A stretch of DNA of 64,000 bases, from positions 682,001 to 746,000 of the forward strand of contig WIUZ02000016.1 of the NCBI GenBank assembly GCA_015956445.1. The letters are read 5' to 3'. This stretch comes from Thelephora terrestris (Eukaryota > Basidiomycota > Agaricomycetes > Thelephorales > Thelephoraceae). Below the pieces are notes generated by a model, which was not told the origin of the DNA, did no database searches, and was given only the letters and a program-made list of their open reading frames with translations. The position numbers and the translations under genes are program-made. Below, in pieces: positions 22,789 through 33,032 of the stretch. The first letter of the stretch is position 1. Every line of letters begins with the position of its first letter.

Positions 22789-22793
22789 TATAA
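22789..22793 (+). promoter_or_regulatory. TATA box of element B, with upstream TGACGTCA
   Basis: Identical to the element A promoter block. Directed rightward, away from the antisense gene, about 450 bp from the element end. Confidence 0.55.
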
Positions 22794-23463
22794 GTAGCAA
22801 CTGTGGCTGTATTGTAGTACCTTAGTTTTGTTACCTCAGGAAATCCTCTGCCCTTCTCAGCCCAGTTGCAGTTAAGGCCAAGTCAGAGTTTTCTGTTTGA
22901 ACCCAAGACATCCCCCATCTGCTCTCCCTCCCGCTCTGCGCGTCAACTGCGCCTCGCAACTATAGAACCCCAGCGTTCACATTAGAACACCTCGAGCGTC
23001 CAGTCAATCACCTGGTGGAGTCATCCATCCTGTTGTAGGGATAAACCCTTGTGTGTTAAACCGAACGAAGTACGGTTTAGGTTGGGTTTCCCTTTAGGAT
23101 TTCGACCTGACTTGTAGTGACCTCGGACAACCTACCGGAAGAATAGAGAAGTGATCGTTCTCTCACAAGCTAGTTGGACTAGTGAGTACTCTGCGGAGTC
23201 GGCTCAGTGCACTGGTAGTTGTTGGGGTAGAGTGGCCCTGACAATCAATTGTTTCCGAGTCTATACTAATCACTTTGCTTTCTGTCTAGGTACATCAAAA
23301 CCGATTACATTATCGCTGCATACCTCAAGCATTGTAAAGTCCAGGACGTCAAAATATCATAAAATATTGCCTGCAAGTGGTTGATCAACCTCCCTGCCAG
23401 ATTTTCGACCTACTACGAGGACGTGGACCTAACAGCATTCTCTTTCACATTCCTCATCCCAAA

Positions 23464-24416
23464 CACTGGGGACAAGGGGTCAAATACCCAGTGGGTACAT
23501 GCTGAACACATTGTGATCACAGTCAACAAGTGATCACAATGTGCGCAGTGGGGGAAATTTGAATACATTCAAAATGTGCCTGGCCATGTGAATCCAATGT
23601 GCCCAGTGGGCACATTTTGATTGCAATCACAATGTACCCATCAATGTGATCTCAATGTGCCCACTGGGGACATTTTGATTGCGATCACAATGTACACATC
23701 AATGTGATCTTGATGTGCCTGCTGTGCACATTTTAATATCTTTCACAATGTTCCCATCAATGTGTTCCCAATGTACCCAGCTCATTACATAATAGTTTCT
23801 TTCACAATGTTGTCCACAATGTGTCCAGCATGTGGCTGAGCCACTCATTCAAACTTCTTTCACAAAGTATCCAGTGATGTGTCTAGAATGTGCACAGCCA
23901 TATACATAGTGATTTCTTTGAAAGTTCATGGTGGAATCAAACAATATTGAGATTGCATTGTGATTACTTCAAAAAGAACCCCCTGGGGACATCATGGACA
24001 CATCACGGGGTAATCTTTGGAAGAATTTTGAATGAGTGGCTCAGCCACATGCTGGACACATTGTGAACAACATTGTGAAAGAAACTATTATGTAATGAGC
24101 TGAGTACATTGAGAACACATTGATGGGAACATTGTGAAAGAAATTAAAATGTGCACAGCAGGCACATTGAGTTCACATTGATGTGTACATTGTGATTGCA
24201 ATCAAAATGTCCCCAGTGGGCACATTGAGATCACATTGATGGGTACATTGTGATCACAATCAAAATGTGCCTACTGGGCACATTGGACTCACATGGCCAG
24301 GCACATTTTGAATGTATTCAAATTTCCCCCACTGGGCACATTGCGATCACTTGTTCACTGTGATGACAATGTGTTCAGCATGTACCCACTGGATGTTTGA
24401 CCCCTTGTCCCCAGTG
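23464..24416. mobile_element. CACTG fold-back element J
   Basis: 953 bp with ends CACTGGGGACAAGGGGTC and GACCCCTTGTCCCCAGTG. The whole element is an imperfect inverted repeat with arms of about 450 bp, built from reiterated CACATTGTGATC/AATGTGCCCA motifs. The 3-bp duplication AAA (23461-23463 and 24417-24419) is confirmed because excising the element and one AAA restores the KDZ frame FLIPKFHLPAHG. No gene. The reiterated motifs may be transposase-binding sites (inference). It is the same length as Q. Confidence 0.9.
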
Positions 24417-25252
24417 AAAATTTCACCTCCCAGCCCATGGCGCCAAATGCCAGGCTCGTTACTCCTTCAATTATACCCGTAGAGTGGGCCGTACACATGG
24501 TGAAACAGTTGAGCAGGAATGGGCTTACATTAACCTTGCTGCTCTATCCACATGAGAGATGGGACCTGGGGTGTGTCACGCTGCACTTGACAACAGCTGT
24601 AGTGGCTGGAACTGGAAGAAGATGTTAGGATTAGGTGAGTGCAATGGCTACATTGTTGGGTTTGGAAGTATAGCACACTTGTTGACCATGACTACCGGCA
24701 GGCCCATTGCTTGAAAAAAATCTCGCAAAAGCAGCTGATACGGCATCAAGGCAATGCCAGGTTGCCGACAACTTCACGGCAACTTTCCCTCGCGAGGCAA
24801 TACAGGATTGGACTTGCATGGTCAGGGAATGGGAAGCAGACCCCTCATACCCCAACCCATACATCTCAAGAGAGAATGGTAATGTTTCAATGCTGTAGGG
24901 TGAACGTGAATGACCGTCCTTTTTACCAGCATCAAAAGTATCCAAGGCTCGATTGCAACTCACTTGGGAAGAGGTCGCGGAGGCAGAAAGGGGAAAGGAG
25001 ACACTCCACAAGGTCTCCCCGTCCATTTTTATACGTGCCGGCCTTGAACTTGAAGATCAACAGTACGAGTTTATTACACATTGGTATCTAATGGCTAATC
25101 TCCAAACAGGTATGGTTTACAATCTGCATTCGCTGGAAAGGCACACTCCAATGCCCAGAAAGCAACACTTCTCGAGCGCCAGATTGCACTTCTTCACCAG
25201 ATCAACAAGTGGCGCGAGTTACAGGCGGTCTATATGCCTGGGGTGCCACTAC

Positions 25253-26189
25253 TGGTAACCACCTTTTACTGAGTAAAGTGTGATAAAATCAAAATTTTCG
25301 GTCTCATAATTCTCGTGATAACTTGAGATTTTCTCAGCCTGTTCCCTCCCCTGATCCCAGCCGCTGATCGTACCACTGTTCTGGGTTTGATGGCAAGCGC
25401 GCCGCTGTTGCCATCAGGATGGACATTGCCGCCGCGCGGATTGTCCTTCGGGACTGATCCTGACTGTTGGTCCCACCCTCCCTCCCGCTTTTGTCCCTCG
25501 TCGGCAGTTCCTGCCTGCCAGGGAGCCCCTTTTAGCCCGTTTTTCTTTCTGCCCTTCCTGGGAAATCAAAAAACACAAGAAACGCATCCCGACTGGCTGC
25601 TTTCAACGCACCGCAACCGGCTGCTTTTGGAATCTGGGGTGCCACAATTGTGGGAAACCAATTCCGCCCACTTCTGGATCCGGGTGCCACAATTGTGGGA
25701 AACACCCCAACCAGCCGCTTTCTGGATCTGGGTGCCCCAATTGTGGGAAACGCACCGACCGGGCTGCTTTCCTGGGTGCCACAATTGTGAGAAATGTGCC
25801 CCGACCAGGTGAATCCGGGTGCCACAATCGTGGGAAACCCACCACCCCCATTTCTTTTCTCAAAAAGTGTAATAAATAACATAGATAGTACTACGTACAC
25901 ACAATAGACTAGCACCCAAAAAGAAATTGTGAGAAACGTGCCCCAAACAGGTGAATCTGGGTGCCACAATTGTGGGAAACCCATCCTGACCAGCCACTTT
26001 GTGGATTTGAGGTGCCGCAATTGTGGGAAACTAACAAATCCCTTGTCTGTCCATCACACCGTTGCACGCTTCCAGCCTCACTCGCCACATTCCCTCTCCC
26101 CCATCCAGTAGTGGATGTGCACTCACAAACTTTCCAGTCCCCTGCCATTGCTTTTTTCGCCATTTTTTGGAGATCAGGGAATACCACAT
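25253..26189. repeat. Dispersed repeat region with GGTGCCAC sub-repeats, copy 2
   Basis: Begins in the last codons of the KDZ gene with GGTAACCACC and matches 4583 onward. From 25637 to about 26020 it has some seven degenerate copies of GGTGCCACAATTGTGGGAA, spaced irregularly by 40-130 bp. The core CCACAATTGTGG is a perfect 12-bp palindrome. Reading frames across it simply translate the repeat. It is cut on the right by element G. Confidence 0.7.
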
Positions 26190-27682
26190 CTGTGGTTCGA
26201 ACTCTTCTTACCGTTTTTTATGTTTGAATGCTTCACACTCCTTATCCTTCACTCCATCATTCAAAACACACACAACACGCAATCCATTCACCATGAACCG
26301 GAACAACATGGCTATACTAAGTGCTACCAATGTCCTGTCAAAAGTCGACTCTATCTACGGCGGACCTCATGGTCATCAGCTGTCCATCCCGGAGATTGAA
26401 GAACCGGCCCCTCCTCGCAAGGATCTCTCCGAACATGGCGTCCCCATCCTCTGCGCTCAACTGAACGTCTAGTTCAAGTTGATACGAAGAGACTCCTTCG
26501 TAGGGTCCCACCAGCCGCCCAGATGTCACTGAACTTCGGAACACCTGGTCCCACATCTCCATCACCGGGTGACTGCTCGGCAGTGCTGTCGATGTAGTCG
26601 AAGAGAGACCCTCCGTCTCCCTCATCAGAGGCCTGGGCGGGATCCTGTACTGCGAATCGAGTGAGGTGCCGATGCTGGACCTCCGACTCGACCTGTCGGT
26701 TGGGACAGTTGACCCGGTATCGGAACCGTCTTCCCTCATCTCGGCCAGACTGGTCCCCATCCGACTCAGCTGGACGCGGGTAAGGGAAGACGAGGGTGCC
26801 ATGCAATGATCGTTGTGGCATCAGGAGCATTTACAACGCTGACCCTTAGTCACTGGACGTACCTCGGCGACCCTCGGAGCTTCTTCGGCTCGGTCCACGA
26901 CCATATCCTCGATTGGCACCAACTGGCTGATCGGCTGCAGTGGGCAGCGCCTACAGTTCTCCTTGTCGGACTCGGCCAGAGTAGAAGCCGGAGCCGGAGT
27001 AGGAATGGGAGCCTCGTTCTCTACCGGAGGTGTGGCGTAGGACGACGGGTTAGGCGACGGCAGTACCACCTCATTGGCGTACTCCAACTCGAACGGAACA
27101 TCGGCCATACCCTGTCCAACCAAGACAGGACCTTCCTTACAGTTGCAAGTCTTATCCTGAAGGGATTCAACCTGCGCGGTCAACACAGACACCAGATCCT
27201 CGAGTTCCTCGATCTAGAAGAATGCCTTTCAATTATTGCACAAACTACAAAGGCTGAAAGCCGACCTTAATGTTCCCATCCCCGATCTTCTTTGAATGCC
27301 TATCCAGGCGATCATCTCTCGCATCCAAGGCACCCCTGATGTTGTTGTCCCGAACCTTCAACCCTGCAGCTAACTCCTGATGGTTGGAAACCATCGCCTC
27401 CAACACCTCGTTCGTCTTCTTCTGGAAGTCGGCCATCGTCTCCTTCATCAAGAGACCCTTGGCGGACAACCAAAGGACATCGGCCTTTGCTTCCTTCACC
27501 TCGTGCTCCAACCATTCAACCTAGGCAGTTTGGTTAGTCGAGAGTCATACTCGAATGTCCAAACGGAAAACCTACCCAGCTTTCCCCCTCTTGAACAAGC
27601 GACCACAATAGCGTGGTGGAAGTGGTGGCATGGCGGACGGCCCGAGGAACAGTCGCCCCGTGCTCCAACAGATCCTGATCAT
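26190..27682 (+). mobile_element. Element G: truncated LTR-like element, main subfamily
   Basis: The left end lacks the TGTCAGGAACATGG tip and the next roughly 35 bp found in B and D; homology starts at CGAACTCTTCTTACC. It carries the 3' exons of the antisense gene up to exon 2. At 27682 it is cut by element C inside exon 2 (after the QDLLEHGAT coding region), and its promoter half is missing. Confidence 0.75.
26338..27662 (-). pseudogene. Antisense gene of element G, 5' part lost
   Basis: Contains part of exon 2 (up to LLEHGAT), exon 3 coil (KEAKADVLWLSAKGLLMKET), then exon 4 with KTCNCKEG and the double-frame C-terminal region (26338-26830). Exon 1 and most of exon 2 are absent because element C interrupts it at 27683 and the continuation does not reappear beyond C. 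Degenerate relative to D. Confidence 0.65.
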
Positions 27683-30156
27683 TGTCAGGGCCACTCTACC
27701 CCAACAACTACCAGTGCACTGAGCCGACTCCGCAGAGTACTCACTAGTCCAACTAGCTTGTGAGAGAACGATCACGTCTCTATTCTTCTGGTAGGTTGTC
27801 CGAGGTCACTACAAGTCAGATCGAAATCCTAAAGAGAAACCCAACCTAAACCGTACTTCGTTCGGTTTAACAAACAAGGGTTTATCCCTACAACAGGATT
27901 GATGACTCCAACAGGTGATCGACTGGACACTCGAGGTATTCTATAAGATGAACGCTGGGGTTCTATAGTTACGAGGCGCAGTTGACGCGCAGAGCGGGAG
28001 GGAGAGCAGATGGGGGATGTCTTGGGTTCAAACAGAAAACTCTGACTTGGCCTTAACTGCAACTGGGCTGAGAAGGGCAGAGGATTTCCTGAGGTAACAA
28101 AACTAAGGTACTACAATACAGCCACAGTTGCTACTTATACTAAAGGAGTGGCCATGACGTCAGTAATCCTAATATACCCTTATCAAGATAGAACAAAGGG
28201 AGATAAGGAGTGTGAGAACACTAAGTAAGGGAAGCGAACAAATATGACGCATGGGAGAATAAAGGACAAAGGGCCTTACTAGCGTGTGAAGGATTGCATA
28301 AAAGATAAGGAACGTCCGCATGAAACATAGGGGTAAAGATAACACTAGTCCTAAAAGAAAAAGGGGCATGGGGTCATGAAAGTTCGTTCCTGGGGATCAC
28401 ACCCAAGGGTCAGGTGAGAATCTTCTTGGATGCTTCCTTTGGAGAGGCCAAAGATAGAGACCATTCATCATCCCTTGTTGTCTGTAGGCGGTAACAGCAT
28501 CATGGACTAGTGGCAACCTCAACGTACGTCCGAACATGAGGAGGTTGGGCCTAGACTCATGGGACATGAGGGATTACATGCTTCACCGGTGTTTCACGCT
28601 AACGGCTACTTCCACATTTGCTGAGCTAACCAGAAGTATCCTAAGGCGATTCTTCCAAGTAGCGGCAATTCCTTCCTGCGGTTAGGAGACTGTGATGTGA
28701 CTGTCCACGTGTGTGATCAGGGTCCAGGGTTGGTCGTTATCGTGATGTCATAAATGAGTCATCAGGGTCGTAATAAAGTCGTCAAGGTCATGAGACCTAT
28801 TTTTAGTGCGCGTGTGTTCTAGGCGTTCCGGAACGAAGTTCTTCCAAGGCTGTCCCGCGGGCTGAGGTGTCAGCTTGATGTAGTAAGCCAACGATGATGG
28901 TACAGGGGCGGAAGTTGATGTGACCCGGACCAATGAGGTGCGTCGAGGTAGGTCACGTGAAGGATCACCGATCTAGGCTATAAGAAGGACGTCTTCTTGG
29001 AGCCATCCTTGATCAGCAACACCAGCAACTTCCCCATTATCTTACCAAAATGTCTCTCCCAAACAACCATACCTACAAAGTCGCCAATGGTATCTCCACC
29101 ATTTCTCGCATTGATTGCCGTGCCGCCAACCGCAAAACCTACGCCAATGAGGCAGGGGTTCCCTATACCACGGATGAACAGGTATGGGGGAGAGCTAGGG
29201 CTTCTTGTGTTTGCACTAACTCCTTCCTCTAGGTAGAGGTCGTACATTCATCAGCTTAGACGTTGAGCTAACGACTTTTAGATCTTGGAGGTCATCAAGA
29301 ATGTGGACGCCGAACGTCTCAGGGAGACGATCCCACATCTAATGGGGTTGACCTGGGACAATGAGCTCTGGGTCTGGTCCATGATCACCGAGAAGGTGAT
29401 CTTCCAAATGAGGGGTAGGTTTGGGGAATTAGAGCATCCCATCAAAAAGGAGCTCTGGTACACCCTGCAGAGGGGGATCTACGATCAGGACCTGTTGGAA
29501 CACGGGGCAACCGTTCCTCGGGCTGTCCGCCATGCCACCGCTTCCACCATGCTGTTATGGTTGCTCGTTCGAGAGGGGGAAAGCCGAGTAGGTTTTCCAT
29601 TTGGATATTCGAGTATGACTCTCGACTAACCAAACTGCCTCGGTTGAACGTTTAGAGCGGGAGGTGAAAGAGGCGAAGGCAGACGTCCTTCGTCTGTCCG
29701 CGGAGGGTCTTCTGATGAAGGAGACTATGGCCGACTTCCAAAAGGGGACAAATGAGGCATTGGCAGCAATGATGCTCAACCATCAAGAGTTAGTCGCCGG
29801 ACTAAAAGTCAGAGACACCAACATCCGGGAAGCTTTGGATGCGAGGGACGATCGCCTGGATAGGCACTCAAAGAAGATCGAGGGTGAAAGCGCTAAGGTA
29901 GCTTTCCTCATCTCGAAGATGAAATGAGGGAGGCTGACACTTTCTAGATCGAGGAACTCGAGGATCTAGTGTCCGTGTTGACAGTGCGGATTGAGTCCTT
30001 GCAGGACAAGACCTGCAACTGCAAGGAGGGTCCCGTGTTGGTTGGTCAGGGGACTGCTGACGTTCCATTCGAGCTGGAGTATGCCGACGAGGTGGTACTC
30101 CCATCGCCTAACCTGTTGTCCTACGCCACGCCTCCAATCGAGAACGCGGTTCCCGT

Positions 30157-32138
30157 TGAACAGGGGCTATGTGGGCTAAGGTCCGATGGGGAGAAGATGG
30201 GGTGCCCTGTCAACGTCGATGAAGGTGGTCCTTGGTCGTACGATGCCTCCTAGCTCCGTAGGGACACGTAGGGAACTGTAGGAAAATGTAGTGAAACGTC
30301 GGGAACGTCGGGATGTGTAAGGAGAAGTAGATATCAAGAGGGAACTAAAGATAACTAAAGATAACAGAAGGGAATCAATGAAACAGACAAAGGAACGACG
30401 AGGGAAAACTTCGGGACGACGACGAGAACTTCGGGAGGTCGGGATCTTCGGGATGACGACAGGACGCTAGAGACGACGACGAGAACGCAGGGACGCAGGT
30501 ATGACGACGAGAACGATAGGGAAGACGCAGGAGACACTGGGGACAAGGGCACAAATACCCAGTGGGTACATGCTGAACACATTGAGATTACAGTCAACAA
30601 GTGATCACAATGTGCCCAGTGGGGAAAATTTGAATACATTGAAAATGTGCCAGGCCATGTGTATCCAATGTGCCCACTGGGCACATTTTGATTGTGATCA
30701 CAATGTACTCAGCAATGTGATCTCAATGTGCCCAGTGGGGACATTTTGATTGCAATCACAATGTACCCACCAATGTGATCTCAATGTGCCCAGTGGGCAC
30801 ATTTTAAATTCTTTCACAAAGTGCTCAGCAATGTGCTCACAATGTACCCAGCTCATTACATGATGGTTTCTTTCACAATGTTGTCCACAATGTGTCCAGC
30901 ATGTGCCTGAGCCACTCATTCAAACTTCTTTCACAAAGTATCCAGTGATGTGTCCATAATGTCCCCAGGGGGTTCTTTTTGAAGTAATCACAATGTAATC
31001 TCAATATTGTTTGATTTCACCATGAACTTTCAAAGAAATCACTATGTGTATGGCTGTCCACATTCTAGGCACATCACTGGATACTTTGTGAAAGAAGTTT
31101 AAATGAGTGGCTCAGCCACATGCTGGACACATTGTGGACAACATTGTGAAAGAAACTATTATGTAATGAGCTGGGTACATTGTGAACACATTGATGGGAA
31201 CATTGTGAAAGAAATTAAAATGTGCACAGCAGGCACATTGAGATCACATTGATGGGTACATTGTGATCGCAATCAAAACGTCCCCAGTGGGCACATTGAG
31301 ATCACACTGATGGGTACATTGTGATCACAATCAAAATGTGCCTACAGGGCACATTGGACTCACATGGCCAGGCACATTTTGAATGTATTCATATTTCCCC
31401 CACTGGGCACATTGTGATCACTTGTTGACTGTGATCACAATGTGTTCAGCATGTACCCACTGGGTATTTGACCCCTTGCCCCCAGTGAGACTATAGGGAG
31501 ACGACGACGACGAGAGGAGAACGATAGGGAGAGGAAAACATGGGAATCAGTCCCCTGGATTGGTCTCTGGTGAGTCTATCGAATACAGAGGCTTATATAC
31601 TAATCTAGGAGGCTCTGAGAACGTAGGAAGCAAGAGGGAATGAACCAAATGATGTCAAAAGACCTAATGACGAGTCTATGACATAGGGAGGGCGAGGGAT
31701 CGAAGGGAACGACCAAGGAAAGAGATGTGGTTGAGAAATGAACCAAAAGGGAATGATCGAGCATAGGGATCGAGAGATCGAGGGGAATGGTGTAGGGAGA
31801 TATCGCGAAGGTATAGGGAAGTCGGGAGAAGATATAGGGAGGGGTCGCGAATGGTGTAGTGTTGGGAGGGATATAGGGAGGTCGGGGGGGGGGGGGGTAG
31901 CGAGAGATAGGGAGAATACTAAAACATCGGGAAGGTCGCGAAGCATCGGGACGAGTAGGTTAGTATAGGGAAGGGAGTAGTGAGGTAAAGGGAGATATAT
32001 GGGTATGTAGGGAAGTATAGGGATGCATAGGGGGGGGGTAGGAAGGTATAGAGAGTATAGAAACGTCGCGAAGCATTCCGAGGGAAAGGGACGTAGGGAA
32101 TGTCGCCGACGAGTACTCCAGAGAATGGAGGCATGTCA
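30157..32138 (-). mobile_element. Solo LTR O of another retrotransposon family
   Basis: On the minus strand it begins TGACATGCC and ends CCCTGTTCA, with the 4-bp repeat CCGT on both sides (30153-30156 and 32139-32142; a 5-bp CCGTT reading shifts one end by a base). About 1.03 kb once element Q is removed. A TATATAA on the minus strand near 31588-31594 is a likely promoter. Much of it is degenerate runs of GTAGGGA/GACGACGAGAA, with a poly-G tract near 31886-31897. No internal retrotransposon genes. It interrupts the gene of element C. Confidence 0.75.
30535..31487. mobile_element. CACTG fold-back element Q
   Basis: 953 bp, exactly the length of J, with ends CACTGGGGACAAGGGC and TTGCCCCCAGTG and a 3-bp duplication AGA (30532-30534 and 31488-31490). 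Arms are inverted repeats of the same CACATTGTGATC/AATGTGCCC motifs. It sits inside solo LTR O, so it is one of the youngest insertions in this pile. Confidence 0.9.
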
Positions 32139-33032
32139 CCGTTCCGACTCCGGCTCCAGCTTCCACTCTTGCCGAGTCCGACAAGGAGAACTGTCGTTGT
32201 TGCCCGCTGCAGCTGATCAGTCCACTGGTCAAGATCGAGGATGAGGTCATGGACGTTGATCGGGCCGAAGATGCTCCGAGGGTTGCCGAGGTACGTCCGG
32301 TGACTAAGGGGCAACGTTGTAAACGCTCTCGACGCCGTCCTGCTCATCGTATGGCTCCCTCGGCTGATCCGTACCCTCAACCAGTTGAGTCGGATGGTGA
32401 CCAGTCTGGTCGAGATGAGGGACGATCCTTCCGATACCGGGTCAACCGTCCCTACCAACAGGTCGAGTCGGAGGTCCAGCTCAGACACCAGCTTCGTCTT
32501 GCAAGACAGGATCCCACCCAGGGGTCCGACGAGGGAGACGGAGGGTCGCTCTTCAACTACGTCGACAGCGCTGCCGAGCAGTCACCCAGTGATGGAGATG
32601 TGGGACCAGGTGTTCCGCAGTTCGGTGACATCTGGGAGGCTGATCGGTCCGCTCGAAGGTATCTCTTCCTATCGGCTTGAACTCGAGGTTCAGTTGAGCG
32701 CGGAAGATGGCGACGCCATGTTCGGAGAGATCCTTGCAAGGAGGGGCCGGTTCTTCGATCTCCGGGATGGAACGTTGATGACCATGAGGCCTGCCGTAGA
32801 TCAAGTCGACTTTTAAGGATGTTGTATTGCACTAGTATAGCCATGTTGTTCCGATTGCCGTGAATGGATTGCGCGTTTGTGTGTTTTGAATGATGGGTGT
32901 GAAGGATAAGGAGTGTGAAGCATTCAAACATAAGAAATGGTAAGAAGAGTTCGAAGAAAGAGTGTGTTATAAAAAGTTTTAAAAATACCATGTTCCTGAC
33001 AATCAGGTCCTTTTGCACACCGTTGTCCCTCT

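Larger units (their letters stand above)
19939..23243 (+). mobile_element. Element B: complete 3.3-kb LTR-like element with antisense gene
   Basis: Starts TGTCAGGAACATGG and ends GGCCCTGACA; 3305 bp, flanked by ATCAA on both sides (19934-19938 and 23244-23248). It sits in an intron of the KDZ transposase. TG..CA ends, the 7-bp inverted tips TGTCAGG/CCTGACA and a 5-bp duplication are typical of an LTR. No second copy with internal pol genes is attached, so it would be a solo LTR of exceptional size, or a self-contained element with LTR-like ends. The left half carries a minus-strand gene and the right third the rightward promoter (TGACGTCA 22766-22773, TATAA 22789-22793). Confidence 0.9.
15850..25257 (+). 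pseudogene. KDZ-family transposase with CxC2 cysteine cluster, broken by three insertions
   Basis: The ATG at 15850 follows a non-coding leader. Exon 1 15850-16197, exon 2 16250-16465, exon 3 from 16522. The N-terminus is basic/Ser-rich, then comes a CxC2-type zinc cluster (CLECSYGSLSCGEC..CNLGHEG..CNCG). After element I the typical KDZ core follows: a GKLNPYDFY block, the AVDSNFKLK block with the first catalytic Asp, HLPAHGAKC and QEWAYINL, then the C-terminal VSPSIF..LELEDQQ region. Element I splits exon 3 (HWY|PASF), B lies in an intron and J splits FLIPK|FHL. The copy is dead: in the SYDIAC motif Tyr is now TAA (23360-23362) and the catalytic Asp is Asn (23363-23365), and a CGA Arg codon is TGA at 24553-24555. 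The C-terminus runs into a dispersed repeat at about 25253. KDZ enzymes are large DDE transposases widespread in basidiomycetes. Confidence 0.9.
29050..32815 (+). pseudogene. Antisense gene of element C, split by solo LTR O
   Basis: Exon 1 29050-29181 (MSLPNNHTYKVANGIST..), exon 2 29282-29587, exon 3 from about 29643, exon 4 starting near 29947 and continuing after the insertion at 32139-32815. The acceptor of intron 2 reads CTCG where B and D have CTAG (about 29639-29642), so correct splicing is lost. Solo LTR O interrupts exon 4 in the Pro-rich segment; removing it and one CCGT restores the frame. The C-terminal end again has two open frames. It keeps the KTCNCKEG motif and the basic RRRPAHRM block. 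Confidence 0.75.
27683..33001 (-). mobile_element. Element C: LTR-like element of the main subfamily, inverted, with nested insertions
   Basis: Starts TGTCAGGGCCAC (27683) and ends CCATGTTCCTGACA (33001), so it is B/D in reverse. Without the inserted solo LTR O (and Q inside it) it would be about 3.3 kb. The TGACGTCA/TATA promoter block is at 28135-28162 on the minus strand and the gene reads rightward from 29050. The flanks do not match well: ATCAT on the left belongs to the gene of G, ATCAG on the right to the gene of E. C therefore looks like a recombinant between two insertions rather than a simple insertion. Confidence 0.85.

Noticed and set aside
19939-23243. Reading B and D as ordinary DNA transposons with TGTCAGG terminal inverted repeats
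   Set aside because: The 7-bp inverted tips are no longer than those of many LTRs. The TG..CA ends, 5-bp duplication and a TATA-led promoter followed by about 450 bp to the end fit an LTR better. I keep the alternative open in the findings.
31605-31946. Pro/Ser/Leu-rich 113-residue minus-strand frame
   Set aside because: It translates degenerate GTAGGGA-type repeats inside solo LTR O.
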